Positions 8,320 to 18,624 of a stretch of 64,000 bases of DNA are shown one piece after another. This DNA is from JANJUO01 sp942492935 (GTDB taxonomy: Bacteria; Bacteroidota; Ignavibacteria; Kapaibacteriales; UBA2268): NCBI GenBank assembly GCA_942492935.1, contig OW818654.1, positions 2,976,001 through 3,040,000 on the forward strand, written 5' to 3'. Numbering within the stretch: the first letter of the stretch is position 1; every line of letters begins with the position of its first letter. A program made the translations under genes and the position numbers. The notes under the pieces were generated by a model that saw only the letters and a program-made list of their open reading frames with translations, made no database searches and was not told the origin of the DNA.

Positions 8320-9630
8320 ATGAATAATTTAAAAATATTTAAGGTTGGTGGGGCAGCACTTGGAAATATAGATGGATGGAACAATTTTGTATCTTTAATA
8401 AATTCTATAGGTGAGCCATCGGTTGTTGTAATTTCTGCTTTGAATTTAACAACACGCGAATTAAAAAATGCTGCAAAATATGCTGAAATTAAAGAAATTG
8501 AGAAAGCGAATTCCATTTTAAATAAAATATTCGATTTTCATAATGAATTTGCATATTCAGTTCTTCAGTCAAATTCATTGATATTATTTCAAAATAATAT
8601 TGTATCTGTTAAGGATAAGCTAATAAGATTGTTTCAGGGAGTTTATCTAACAGGTTTTTTGTCAAATAAAACATTGGATTCTATCTTATCATTCGGTGAG
8701 ATTCTGGCACTTGAATTAATAAAAGCATTATTTAATAATAATCATACAATTGAAACTATTGATTCTGGTGAAATTATTATTACTAACTCCAATTTTGGTG
8801 AAGCAGTTCCTATAATTGAACAATGTGATATGAAAATCAATACTAAAATCAAACCATTACTTGAATCGAACAAAATTATTATCACGCAAGGTTTTTCTGG
8901 AAAAACGATTGATGGATTTGTTTCAACTATGGGTATTGAAAGCTCCAATTTAACAGCAACATTATTGGCAGATTTGTTAAATGCAAATGAATTGCATATC
9001 AGAACAAATGTTACAGGTATTTTTAATGCTGACCCAAAGCAATATTCAAACACAAAAATTATTTCGCAACTTAGTTATAATGACGCAAAAAAAGCAGCAA
9101 TGAATGGTCTAAAGTTAATTTATGCAGATATGATTAATATTGCTGAACAAAAAAATATCAAGATATTTTATGAATCTGGTGTTAAAAATGAAAATTTTAG
9201 AACAATAATTGACAATCAGCAAAATACCCAATCTCCAATGATAATTGTACAAAACAATATTTCAAACTTAAAAATCAATTTCAATTCATATTCAGAACGA
9301 AGGTCTGTAATTGACGATATTTTAAATTATGAAAAAATTCGTGCAAATATAATTTTTTCCAATTTCATGGAAGATTATATTCAAATTGTTGTAAACGGAG
9401 AATTTGATGAAAGCAACTTTGATATTCAAAATATTGAAATTTTCAATAATTTTGATTTAATAAAAGTATTATTTGCTGAAAATTATCCTAAATTTCAATC
9501 ACAATTAGAAGAATTCAATCAACAAATATATTCTATTAATAATATCATCAATAACGATTTAAATTTTCGATTGCTTGTTGATAAATACTTTACCAATAGA
9601 ATTGTAGAGAAAATACTTGAATTTTTTTAA
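8320..9630 (+). CDS. Divergent aspartate kinase
   Basis: 436 aa amino-acid kinase fold. The N-terminal KVGGAAL replaces the usual KFGGTSV. VVVISAL, LSFGEILALELI, IITQGFSGKTIDGFVSTMG and ELHIRTNVTGIFNADPK follow in the aspartokinase order, as does the A-(x)n-GLKLIYADMINIAEQKNI block. The GREGSDYTA nucleotide/aspartate signature is reduced to GIESSNLTAT. Residues 300-436 occupy the position of the ACT domains but I cannot see clear ACT motifs. It probably phosphorylates aspartate for lysine/threonine synthesis, but the altered motifs leave room for changed regulation or activity. A TATTTTTG promoter box lies about 40 bases upstream. Confidence 0.75.
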   Translation: MNNLKIFKVGGAALGNIDGWNNFVSLINSIGEPSVVVISALNLTTRELKNAAKYAEIKEIEKANSILNKIFDFHNEFAYSVLQSNSLILFQNNIVSVKDKLIRLFQGVYLTGFLSNKTLDSILSFGEILALELIKALFNNNHTIETIDSGEIIITNSNFGEAVPIIEQCDMKINTKIKPLLESNKIIITQGFSGKTIDGFVSTMGIESSNLTATLLADLLNANELHIRTNVTGIFNADPKQYSNTKIISQLSYNDAKKAAMNGLKLIYADMINIAEQKNIKIFYESGVKNENFRTIIDNQQNTQSPMIIVQNNISNLKINFNSYSERRSVIDDILNYEKIRANIIFSNFMEDYIQIVVNGEFDESNFDIQNIEIFNNFDLIKVLFAENYPKFQSQLEEFNQQIYSINNIINNDLNFRLLVDKYFTNRIVEKILEFF

Positions 9631-9724
9631 TTTGATTTTTATTTTACATTTATAATCAATAACTTAGAATTACGTTTATGAAAATTAATTTGAAAATTGT
9701 ATTAATTTTTCAAAGTGATAAATT

Positions 9725-10243
9725 ATGAAATATCCACGAAAATTATCCTCAGGTGAAAATAATACTGTTATAGTATTAAGTGATACCGAAGTAGCAAAAC
9801 TCTTTGTAGGTGATACACGTTCTGAAATTGGCAGTGAGGCGTTTAAAATGCAATTTGCTAATTCTGTGAATGGTTTAGTAGCAAAGTTTATTAGATTAGA
9901 TTTTAGTGAAGAAATTCAAGCAGAAATGCTTGTAATGGAGCGTATTTATCCTTTAGATTTCAGGTCTTTTGAAATTGAGGTTCGTGAACTGTGGCTTGAA
10001 GTGTTTGAATTTGAATTAAAACAACTTCATCAATATGGTTTTGTGCATAGAGATTTGAAAAGACCTTCAAACATTAGCGGTTTTGCTTATGATAATATTT
10101 TACTGACAAATAAAGGACTTAGGTTGATTGATGTTGGGATTTCAGCATTAAAAAGTCAGGTTGGAGATAAAATATTTGAAAAATTTGTAGAAAATGAATT
10201 GAAAGAATTGGAATTATTTAAAGAGTATTTCATAAATAGATGA
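9725..10243 (+). CDS. Small protein-kinase-like protein
   Basis: 172 aa with a minimal kinase core. VIVLSDTEVAKLF carries the possible ATP-anchoring lysine (K in VAKLF). MLVMERIYPLD corresponds to the hinge. HQYGFVHRDLKRPSNI...DNILLT is a textbook HRDLKxxN-like catalytic loop, and LRLIDVGIS replaces the DFG motif with DVG. It is much shorter than a canonical 250-aa kinase, so the C-lobe is truncated. Neighbours (aspartokinase, RNase R) give no functional clue. Serine/threonine specificity is inferred from the HRDLK motif only. Confidence 0.65.
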   Translation: MKYPRKLSSGENNTVIVLSDTEVAKLFVGDTRSEIGSEAFKMQFANSVNGLVAKFIRLDFSEEIQAEMLVMERIYPLDFRSFEIEVRELWLEVFEFELKQLHQYGFVHRDLKRPSNISGFAYDNILLTNKGLRLIDVGISALKSQVGDKIFEKFVENELKELELFKEYFINR

Positions 10244-10326
10244 GAATTATTCTACATTTCTGATTGTAAACGATTTTAGTGAATAGAACGTCAATCTAAC
10301 TTGAATTTGAAATTTATATTGATGTA

Positions 10327-12453
10327 ATGAAAAAAGAAAAACTAACTAAAAGAATCATTCAAGTATTGAGTGAAACTTCAGAACCCCTAAATTTGAACCA
10401 GATTTCTAAAATTTTAATGCTTAAATCTGACTCAGATGAATATTTTTTATTTAGAGATGTTTTGTTTGAACTATGTGATAATAAAATCATTCAAAAGCAT
10501 GCTCGTAGAAGATATTCATTGCCGATAACAGATAAATTTTCTGAAGTTGAAGGTAAATTGAGAATTGATAATAATCGTGGTATTGTTGAAACAAAACTCC
10601 CAAATATTACAAAAATAATAATCAAGCAAAAAGATTTAGGAACAGCTTTTGATGGCGACATTGTTAAAGTTCAATTACTTGCTCAAAAAAAAGGAAAGAA
10701 AACTAAAGGCGTTGTTACAGAAGTTGTCAAAAGGAATAATCGTGAAATAGTAGGCAAATTAGAGAAAACTGATTATTTTTGGTATCTCGTCCCCGAAGAT
10801 TTAAATTATTATGTTGATTTTTTAATTCCTGAAAACAAACTTGGTAGTGCTAAAGCAGGAGATAAGGTTTCAGCAAGATTTATTTCTTGGACAGACCCAC
10901 AAACAAGTCCATCAGCCGAAGTGCTATCAATTATCGGGAAATCTGGTATTCCAAATGTTGAATATGATTCCGTACTTCACGAATTTGATTTACCATTTGA
11001 ATTTCCTCAAATTGTAATTGATGAAGCATTAAAATTTAAAAAGCCACAAAATCGCAAACCAGCTGGAAGACTGGATTTACGAAATGAAGACATTATTACT
11101 ATTGACCCAGTGGATGCGCGAGATTTTGATGACGCACTATCATTAAAAATTCTTGAAAGTGGAAATTATCAACTCGGTGTACACATTGCTGATGTTAGTC
11201 ATTATGTTGCTGAAAATTCTGAATTAGATATAGAAGCAAGGTTTAGAGGAAATAGTATATATTTGGTTGACCGTGTAATTCCTATGTTGCCTGAAGAATT
11301 ATCAAATGTAATTTGTTCACTTCAACCAAATGAACCACGTCTTGCATTCTCTGTATTTATGGAAATTACTCCTCGTGGAATTTTAAAAGAATATTCACTT
11401 GCAGAAACAATTATTAAGAGCAAACGCAGATTTACTTATGAAGAAGTACTTGATATTATTCATACTGGTGTTGGTGATTATTCTGAATTAATTCAAAAAT
11501 TACATATTCTTGCCAAAATTTTAAAGAAAAAACGATATTCTCAAGGTGGTATAGAGTTTGAAACTTCTGAAATTAAATTTAAACTTGATGAGAATAAATT
11601 TCCTATTGAAATAATGCAGAAAACTACAACAGATTCAACTTCTTTGGTTGAGGAATGTATGCTTATGGCAAATCAAGCTGTAGCGATGCAATTAAAAAAG
11701 ATTTCAAAAGAATTAAAAGCTCCAACCGATTTACCATTTTTATTTAGAATTCACGATGAACCTGATAAAAAGAAAATTTCTGAAGCTTTAGAATTTCTTT
11801 CTGAATTGGGTGTTAAATCACAAAAGAAAAATTTAAGTTCTAAAGAAATCAACGCATTATTAAATCAAGCAAATAAACTACCCGAAAAAAATATTATCCA
11901 TCAGATTTTGATTAGAGCAATGGCAAAAGCAGTATATTCTGCAGGAAATATCGGACATTATGGACTTGGATTTAAAGAATATTCTCATTTTACTTCGCCG
12001 ATTAGAAGATATCCTGACCTTGTAGTTCATCGCCTTTTAAAAGAATATTCAAAGGGTATGCCCGAAAGAGATAGACTTAGTTATCTGAAAATTTTTGTAA
12101 AAGATGCGGCAAATCATACTTCAAACACTGAACGTCTTGCAATGGATGCAGAAAGAGCATCTATCAAATTGACACAAACTGTTATGGCATCAAATCTTGT
12201 TGGTGATGAATTCGATGCAACTATTTCTGGTGTACAAAGTTATGGAGTTTTTGCTGTATTAGATGGATTTTTTGGAGAAGGATTATTGCATATTAAAGAT
12301 ATGACCGATGATTACTATATTTATGAAGAAAACAAATTTAGATTAATCGGCAGAAGAAACAAGCGAATTTTCCATTTTGGAAAGAAAATTCGAGTAAAAA
12401 TTATCAAAGTGAATATTAATAAAAGAACTATTGATTTAAGATTGGTTGAATAG
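10327..12453 (+). CDS. rnr: Ribonuclease R
   Basis: 708 aa 3'-5' exoribonuclease of the RNase II/R family. An N-terminal winged helix (about 1-65) is followed by cold-shock domains, the RNB catalytic domain with TIDPVDARDFDDALS (the metal-binding aspartates) near residue 260, and a C-terminal S1 domain (about 625-706, GDEFDATISGVQSYGVFAVLDG). FTSPIRRYPDLVVHRLL is the conserved RNB end motif. It acts on structured RNA in the cytoplasm. The last 26 bases overlap the 3' end of the convergent lpxH gene. Confidence 0.96.
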   Translation: MKKEKLTKRIIQVLSETSEPLNLNQISKILMLKSDSDEYFLFRDVLFELCDNKIIQKHARRRYSLPITDKFSEVEGKLRIDNNRGIVETKLPNITKIIIKQKDLGTAFDGDIVKVQLLAQKKGKKTKGVVTEVVKRNNREIVGKLEKTDYFWYLVPEDLNYYVDFLIPENKLGSAKAGDKVSARFISWTDPQTSPSAEVLSIIGKSGIPNVEYDSVLHEFDLPFEFPQIVIDEALKFKKPQNRKPAGRLDLRNEDIITIDPVDARDFDDALSLKILESGNYQLGVHIADVSHYVAENSELDIEARFRGNSIYLVDRVIPMLPEELSNVICSLQPNEPRLAFSVFMEITPRGILKEYSLAETIIKSKRRFTYEEVLDIIHTGVGDYSELIQKLHILAKILKKKRYSQGGIEFETSEIKFKLDENKFPIEIMQKTTTDSTSLVEECMLMANQAVAMQLKKISKELKAPTDLPFLFRIHDEPDKKKISEALEFLSELGVKSQKKNLSSKEINALLNQANKLPEKNIIHQILIRAMAKAVYSAGNIGHYGLGFKEYSHFTSPIRRYPDLVVHRLLKEYSKGMPERDRLSYLKIFVKDAANHTSNTERLAMDAERASIKLTQTVMASNLVGDEFDATISGVQSYGVFAVLDGFFGEGLLHIKDMTDDYYIYEENKFRLIGRRNKRIFHFGKKIRVKIIKVNINKRTIDLRLVE

Positions 12454-13171
12454 GATTTGTCCATTCAATCAATTTTAAGTTTTCTCCATCAAAAGATGCG
12501 AAATGTGGTTTTTTAATCCATTCACCAAGATTGATATAAAACCCTTCATTATGATTAATAACCATAGCTTTATGACGATGTCCCATAACTACATAATCAA
12601 AGCCATTATCAATCCTATCTTTTGCAAAGGAAATCATACCGTCATCATTTCCGTAGTGCTTTTTATCAGTATGTTTTCTACTTTTATGAGAACTTCCAGA
12701 TGCCATTCCAATTCCAATATTGGGATGTAACATTAGAAATAATTTCATTGATATTTCAGCACGCATTATTTTTTTTAATATTCTATACCCAGTATCGTTG
12801 TTAGCTTTACCATCACCATGAGAAATATAGAATTTCTTTCCATTATGAATTCTTTCAATGTCAGATTTATAAACTACAATTCCAAATTCTTCTTCAAAGA
12901 AATCACGTAAACCGAAATCGTGATTACCCATAACAAATTCAATTTTTATTCCTAAATCTCTTAATTCAGCAAATTTTGATAGGGTTTTGTAAAAATACTT
13001 TGGAATCACGGTTTTATATTCAAACCAATAGTCGAATATATCCCCTACTAAATACAAAATTTCACAATCTTTTTTAATTGAATCAAGAAAATTTAGAAAA
13101 TTCTGCTCCCGAATTTTATCAGTTTCTCTTATATCAAATCCTAAATGGACATCAGAGACGAAATAAATCAT
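12428..13171 (-). CDS. lpxH: UDP-2,3-diacylglucosamine pyrophosphatase
   Basis: 247 aa calcineurin-like phosphoesterase. Metal-binding motifs appear in order: DVHLG (7-11), GDIFDYWFEY (about 43), GNHDFG (about 82), ISHGDGKANNDTGYR and VVMGHRHKA. The SDVHLG...YLVGDIFDYW pattern is that of LpxH/LpxH2 enzymes that cut UDP-diacylglucosamine to lipid X in lipid A synthesis, so the organism has an LPS-type outer membrane. It overlaps rnr tail to tail. Confidence 0.88.
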   Translation of the reverse strand: MIYFVSDVHLGFDIRETDKIREQNFLNFLDSIKKDCEILYLVGDIFDYWFEYKTVIPKYFYKTLSKFAELRDLGIKIEFVMGNHDFGLRDFFEEEFGIVVYKSDIERIHNGKKFYISHGDGKANNDTGYRILKKIMRAEISMKLFLMLHPNIGIGMASGSSHKSRKHTDKKHYGNDDGMISFAKDRIDNGFDYVVMGHRHKAMVINHNEGFYINLGEWIKKPHFASFDGENLKLIEWTNPIQPILNQ

Positions 13172-13242
13172 TTAACCTTAAATAGAAATTTAAAAAAAAT
13201 ATAGTCGAATAATAATATGAATTATTTGGTAAGTACTCAACA

Positions 13243-13282
13243 TTATAAAAGATGAATTGCAAAAGCAATTCATCTTTTATAA
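13243..13282. other. Perfect 18-bp hairpin in the lpxH-moxR divergent gap
   Basis: The arms 13243-13260 and 13265-13282 are perfectly complementary around an AAAA loop (core AAGATGAATTGC / GCAATTCATCTT). It looks like an intrinsic terminator, but the flanking genes diverge from this gap, so no annotated gene ends here. The rest of 13172-13514 is AT-rich promoter-like DNA without an ORF. Possible roles are a leader attenuator, the terminator of a small unannotated transcript, or a dispersed repeat. Confidence 0.7.
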
Positions 13283-13514
13283 GAATTGACAAAAAACCAT
13301 ATCAAATTTTAAAATCCTTGACAATAATTCTGGAATTTTCAAGTATTTTCTCTTTTATCTTTGAACACAACTTGATATAAATTACACCTTAATCAATATT
13401 TTTTTTACTTACTTTATATAATAAATTGCTAATTCGTAAAAACATTTAAATCAAAAAAAATTTGAATTCACTTTCTGCGTCTATATTCTTTTATAATAAA
13501 TCCAAATTAAAAAA

Positions 13515-14504
13515 ATGACAAGTAATCAGAGTGATACTCAAAAAATTCAGCAACTTGCTGACACAATAAAAACCGTAAGAACAGAAATTGCGAAGGTAAT
13601 TATAGGGCAAGATGATATTGTTGAACAATTAATCGTATCTCTTTTTGCCAAAGGACATACATTGTTGATTGGAGTACCGGGTCTTGCTAAAACCTTATTA
13701 ATTCGTACTCTTGCTCGTGCATTAGATTTGAAGTTTAATAGAATTCAGTTCACACCTGATCTTATGCCCGGTGATATTAGTGGTACAGAAATAATTGAAG
13801 ATGATATATCAACTGGACACAAGCACTTTAGATTTGTTAAGGGTCCAATTTTCTCCAATATCGTTCTTGCTGATGAAATCAATCGTACTCCTCCCAAAAC
13901 TCAAGCAGCATTACTTGAAGCAATGGAAGAACATAGTGTTACGGCAGCTGGTCAAACTTATAAACTTGATGAGCCATTTTTTGTGCTTGCTACCCAAAAT
14001 CCTATAGAACAAGAAGGAACTTATCCTTTACCAGAAGCTCAATTGGATAGATTTATGTTCAATATTTGGCTTGGATATCCTTCTGCTCAAGAAGAAATAA
14101 ATATTGTTAAATCTACAACTGTACAATTAACTCCCCAAATCAACAAAATTATAAATGCAGAACAAATAATTGACTTTCAGAATTTAGTACGTAGAGTACC
14201 AGTTAGTGATAATGTAATTGATTTTGCTGTAAAATTGGTTAGAAATACAAGACCTGAAACCACAAGTTTGGAATTTGTAAAGAATTATATTAGCTATGGA
14301 GCTGGACCTCGTGCATCACAATATTTAATTCTTGGTGCTAAATCAAGAGCAGCATTGAAAGGAAAATTCACTCCTGATATTGAGGATATTAAAGCTGTAG
14401 CTTTACCTGTATTAAGACATAGAATAGTTTCAAATTTTAATGCTGAAGCTGATAATATTTCACCTGAAAAAATCATATCTATGATAATGGACGGGAAATC
14501 ATAA
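13515..14504 (+). CDS. MoxR-family AAA+ ATPase
   Basis: 329 aa. HTLLIGVPGLAKTLLIRTLA is the MoxR-variant Walker A (GVPGLAKT). LMPGDISGTE, RFVKGPIFSNIVLADEINRTPPKTQAALLEAMEEHSVT (Walker B and pore loop), FVLATQNPIEQEGTYPLPEAQLDRFMF and the C-terminal lid SYGAGPRASQYLILGAKSRA are all typical. MoxR proteins are chaperones for metal-cofactor or surface-protein maturation and usually sit beside DUF58/VWA genes. None of these follows here, where a hairpin and a convergent restriction gene come next. Confidence 0.93.
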   Translation: MTSNQSDTQKIQQLADTIKTVRTEIAKVIIGQDDIVEQLIVSLFAKGHTLLIGVPGLAKTLLIRTLARALDLKFNRIQFTPDLMPGDISGTEIIEDDISTGHKHFRFVKGPIFSNIVLADEINRTPPKTQAALLEAMEEHSVTAAGQTYKLDEPFFVLATQNPIEQEGTYPLPEAQLDRFMFNIWLGYPSAQEEINIVKSTTVQLTPQINKIINAEQIIDFQNLVRRVPVSDNVIDFAVKLVRNTRPETTSLEFVKNYISYGAGPRASQYLILGAKSRAALKGKFTPDIEDIKAVALPVLRHRIVSNFNAEADNISPEKIISMIMDGKS

Positions 14505-14566
14505 TATTTGCTAATTACACGTTAATTATAACATTTGTTTATGTTGGATATGGAATTTTTATAGAA

Positions 14567-14614
14567 AAAGTGAAGAATTCATTAAATCTAAAAATTTAAT
14601 GAATTCTTCACTTT
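14567..14614. terminator. Bidirectional terminator hairpin, 21-bp perfect stem
   Basis: Arms 14567-14587 and 14594-14614 pair perfectly around CTAAAA, the stem containing GTGAAGAATTC. It lies between the convergent moxR and type IIG RM genes and can serve both. Poly-T tails are weak, but AAAA/TTT flanks are present. The arm shares GAATTCTTCACTTTG-like wording with the dispersed repeat at 2171-2190. Confidence 0.7.
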
Positions 14615-14643
14615 GTTTCTAATGATAGCATTTTTACTTTATT

Positions 14644-17600
14644 TCAGTTCCCATCAACTACCCTTATCTCTTCATCTGTCAATTCATACAATTCATACAC
14701 CAACATATCTATTTTTCTTTCTTCAGCTGTGGTATCTTCCCCAATTTCTTTTTTTGCAAGAATTATATCAACTAAATCGATAAATGGCTGTTGTTTTTCA
14801 AGAGATATTTTTGGAATTGGTATTTGTTCAACAATATAACTATCCATTTGGTACCCTGTATCATCTTGCATATTGCCAACTCTTTTCCAATACCATTTAA
14901 TCAATGTTCCTCCAAATACTGATTTAATATAAAACAACTCAGATTTTGTATTCGCTGTTATAAATCTCATAGGAGCAAGTACTTGAATACCCGGTTCAAT
15001 ATATATAAAACTCCATTTACGGTTAATAACTGGAAATGCAATTTTATCTTTTTCAAATTCATCTAAATATGCACAGTTTCTTAAATTTGTCCAATGGTCT
15101 CCTTTATCCTGTCTATTAATTAATTCATTTTCATACTGGTGCAAATGTTTATATATAGCTGGATAATCTTGTGGCACATTGATTCTTGGTATGTTTTGTT
15201 CTTTAATACCATTATGTGAATTAATTAGAAAAGAACTGTTATAGTTGAACTTAGAGTTATTTATATCTCTACCTCTAATGAATTGTTTGATTATTTCTTC
15301 ATTTTTAGGGTCTTGTTTAATTAACTCATCTCTCTTCTTGTTGTCAATTATAAATGCTTCATTAAATCCAGTCAAAATACCGCGATAAATTTTAATATCC
15401 CATTCTTTGAGTGGAGTTCCAATTCTTTCAATTTTTTCTTTGATTTTATTCTCAATTTCGGATGAAATAAGCCAAGATTCTTTGCTTATTTTAGGCATTA
15501 ATAATTTATGTTTTTCAAAGTAATCTTCGATAGAACTATTTTTTTTGAAATCTTTATAAATTGTACAAGCATAAAAGGGTACATCAGCTGTTTGATAATG
15601 AGTGCAAAATAAAATATTTGTATCCACAGTTGAAGAATCAAATACTTTTAGTCCACTAAAATCAATTAATTTTAATGGAGTTATTTTATTAGATAAATAC
15701 TCACGCAGCAATTCACCATACCCAGCCCGCATCCATTTATTAGAAGTAATAAAAGAGAGATAACCAGTTTTCGTTATGATACTTAAACCTTTTTCTATAA
15801 ATAAAGAATAAATGTCTGTGGTTTTTGAAAATACTTGATAGTTCTGTTTTTCGTATAACTCTTTGATTTCATTATTCAAAGTTGAAATACTAAAATACGG
15901 TGGATTTCCAATTACTATGTCAAAGCCAAGGAAGTTGCCTTCATCGTCAAGCACTTCTGGAAAATCATAGAGCCACTCAATTGCATTTTTATAAATTGGA
16001 TTGCTTTTCATATTTTCAATCTCTGCTTCAAGAATATTGATTTGAGTAGTTAAATATTCTACTTTTTTTGAGTATTCTTTTTGGGCTGCATTTGATTTTT
16101 GTGCCTCAAAAATTTCTCCTTGAGTCAATAATTCTCTTAATTTTTCTTTATTATCAATAAGTTGCTGTTCATTCGATGACCTGGATAACATCAATCCTTT
16201 CAATTGCATTCGATAATTTTCAATTATGATTTTGAGTTTGTTTTTTTCTTTTGAATTATCAATATTTTTATATTTGGCAACTGAATCTTTATAAAACGGA
16301 ATAATCTTAGCATCAGCAATTGATTTAGATGATTGATTATCAAGAGAAAATCTATTAATTAAACTGTTACCACACTTGATATTAATGTCAATATTTGGCA
16401 AAGTTTCAAGTTCGGTATAGTCAGGAGCTTTATAATAAGCATTTTTTAATAATTCAATCCAAAGTCTTAGTTGACAAATCATTACAGATTTTTGATTAAT
16501 ATCAACACCAAACAAGCAATTCTCAATAATCGTTAATTTTTCATGGAAAAGAGCCATTTGAAGTTTTTGTAGTTGTTCGATTGGTTTTCCATTTTGATTC
16601 ATTTTATAGCTAAAAATTTCATCAGTTTCATCTTCCACAATTATTAATTCATCATTTTCTATTAAAATCGAATAATCCCTGATTCTACTACCATCAAGAT
16701 AATTCAGAATTTTCAAATCGTGCTTAATAGAAATAATTTCATTCAAAGCAGATACCAAAAAATGCCCTGACCCAACTGCTGGGTCGCAAATTTTTAATGA
16801 ATTGATGATTTTATTGCTTTTAATTCTAATTTCAGGGTCTTTATATTCGATATACTCCTTTAAAATATCAAAATCCTTACATTTCCAATTCATCTCTGTA
16901 TTAAATTTATTCACTACAGCTTTTCGGATTGAATCACGACACATATACATTGTAATGAAACTTGGTGTAAAATGTGAGCCATCTTGGTAACCATTAATTT
17001 TTTCAAAGATTAGCCCAAGTACAGCTGCATTGATTATTTGCTTGTTATCCTTTTGCACAATTCCTGCCGAATCGCTCGCAAAATTATATGAATCCAAAAA
17101 TCTAAACAGATAATCAAGTGTTTTCAATGGCTTTGTTTCTTTCTTACCTTGTGAATTTTTCAGAACAGTATTTGAATAAAGAGGAATTTCATACCTATCT
17201 TTTAAAGATTCAATGGTAAAAGTTTGTCTTTCTATTATACTTTTATCAAACAAGGAACTATTGAGATATGGAATATTAGGATACTTGATTTTGATATCAT
17301 CAATTCTATCATGCTCTTTTTCAGATAAAACTTCAAAAAATAATTCGTGTAGTTCATCATAATCATTAATTTTTTCATTGTTTAAAAAAGAATACTCTCT
17401 TTTTCCATTGTGATAAATAATTAATTGACCTTCGAGTAATTTCAAAAATAAAATGCGATTTAGCCAAATAATACATAATTCCAATGACCAACTAAACAAA
17501 TCTTCTTCAGAAATATTGTTGCCTTCAGGATTTATTTTCAAATCTCCATGCTTATTTTTATTTTTCAGCACAGAAATTGTATTTTCAATCACAGAACCAG

Positions 17601-18423
17601 AGTTTCTATCATTTTCTTTTCTTCGTTCTATCTTTTTGCTTGCAGTTTCTTCTAAACCCAAAATATAGAGCAATTCATTATAAAAATCATTATTCAAAGA
17701 ATTACTATCATTTGTAAAACTTTTTTTCAGCAAATGTTCAGGGGATATAATTTTTGCCAAATTAATTAGTTTATTGTCGCCCTGCTCTAAATTCTTGAAA
17801 TCAAAAATATCAAAATAACAGCAATCAAAATGAATTGGATGCTCGTCAAGAAATTCTTTTATCTTTTTATACCGATAATCATTGTTGATGTCATAATCAA
17901 ATAAACCACTTTCACCCTCCCATTCTTTGAATATCTTTCTAAATTCGTTATTTGTATAGAATTGATTATAAAAATCTTTTGCTTCAAAGATAAACCATGA
18001 TTTCAAATTTGTAGCAATTAAATGTGTTATTGAAGTATTTTTATGCTTTAATGATTCCCGCATAAAATATAAAATCAACTCGTGCAATGACTTCTTATTA
18101 TACTTGTCTTTAGTAATCATATCAGATGCTTTCGGGCTTTTAACTTCAATGATTACTGACACATTATCACTTGACGACATTCCTTTATATATTGCTAAGT
18201 CAATTTTTTCTTTTGTATTAACTACGTATTTTTCTTTGTAGAAAGAATCCTTCAAAAAATCAGAAAGAATACTCTTATTATGTTCCTCAGTTTCATTTTC
18301 ATTGTATCCATTTAACATTTTATTTAAATTTGTATGAAAATTCGTTAAAACATTATCATTTATATTCTGTTTTAATTGTGCCAAACTCAAAGTTTTTTCA
18401 ATAGTTTTAATATTTATATGCAT
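14644..18423 (-). CDS. Type IIG restriction-modification enzyme (Eco57I-like)
   Basis: 1259 aa single-chain restriction and adenine methyltransferase. The N-terminal part has a PD-(D/E)xK-like site, KIDLAIYKGM...VSVIIEVKSPKA (about residues 72-105). The central methylase domain has motif I DPAVGSGHFLVSALNEI (about 560) and motif IV IVIGNPPYFSIS (about 850), the NPPY of N6-adenine methylases. A coiled-coil insert (about 770-840) precedes motif IV. The C-terminal part (RGILTGFNEAFIID... to GTLIKWYWKRVGNM) is the TaqI-like specificity domain. It is flanked by core-type genes, so it is a stand-alone defence gene outside the later island. Recognition sequence unknown. Confidence 0.9.
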   Translation of the reverse strand: MHINIKTIEKTLSLAQLKQNINDNVLTNFHTNLNKMLNGYNENETEEHNKSILSDFLKDSFYKEKYVVNTKEKIDLAIYKGMSSSDNVSVIIEVKSPKASDMITKDKYNKKSLHELILYFMRESLKHKNTSITHLIATNLKSWFIFEAKDFYNQFYTNNEFRKIFKEWEGESGLFDYDINNDYRYKKIKEFLDEHPIHFDCCYFDIFDFKNLEQGDNKLINLAKIISPEHLLKKSFTNDSNSLNNDFYNELLYILGLEETASKKIERRKENDRNSGSVIENTISVLKNKNKHGDLKINPEGNNISEEDLFSWSLELCIIWLNRILFLKLLEGQLIIYHNGKREYSFLNNEKINDYDELHELFFEVLSEKEHDRIDDIKIKYPNIPYLNSSLFDKSIIERQTFTIESLKDRYEIPLYSNTVLKNSQGKKETKPLKTLDYLFRFLDSYNFASDSAGIVQKDNKQIINAAVLGLIFEKINGYQDGSHFTPSFITMYMCRDSIRKAVVNKFNTEMNWKCKDFDILKEYIEYKDPEIRIKSNKIINSLKICDPAVGSGHFLVSALNEIISIKHDLKILNYLDGSRIRDYSILIENDELIIVEDETDEIFSYKMNQNGKPIEQLQKLQMALFHEKLTIIENCLFGVDINQKSVMICQLRLWIELLKNAYYKAPDYTELETLPNIDINIKCGNSLINRFSLDNQSSKSIADAKIIPFYKDSVAKYKNIDNSKEKNKLKIIIENYRMQLKGLMLSRSSNEQQLIDNKEKLRELLTQGEIFEAQKSNAAQKEYSKKVEYLTTQINILEAEIENMKSNPIYKNAIEWLYDFPEVLDDEGNFLGFDIVIGNPPYFSISTLNNEIKELYEKQNYQVFSKTTDIYSLFIEKGLSIITKTGYLSFITSNKWMRAGYGELLREYLSNKITPLKLIDFSGLKVFDSSTVDTNILFCTHYQTADVPFYACTIYKDFKKNSSIEDYFEKHKLLMPKISKESWLISSEIENKIKEKIERIGTPLKEWDIKIYRGILTGFNEAFIIDNKKRDELIKQDPKNEEIIKQFIRGRDINNSKFNYNSSFLINSHNGIKEQNIPRINVPQDYPAIYKHLHQYENELINRQDKGDHWTNLRNCAYLDEFEKDKIAFPVINRKWSFIYIEPGIQVLAPMRFITANTKSELFYIKSVFGGTLIKWYWKRVGNMQDDTGYQMDSYIVEQIPIPKISLEKQQPFIDLVDIILAKKEIGEDTTAEERKIDMLVYELYELTDEEIRVVDGN

Positions 18424-18624
18424 ATTTAATTAAATGTTATTTAATTTTTTAATACAAGTTCCTAATATTCAAAAATATATAATTTAATTATTTTTTCAAA
18501 GAATTATAAAGGAAAATCTAAATATAATTCTATGTTATAATACACAAATCATATTTAGATAACTATTAAATAATATCTATAAATTAGTAAATCTGAAAAG
18601 TTACTAATGATTGAATAAATTAAT

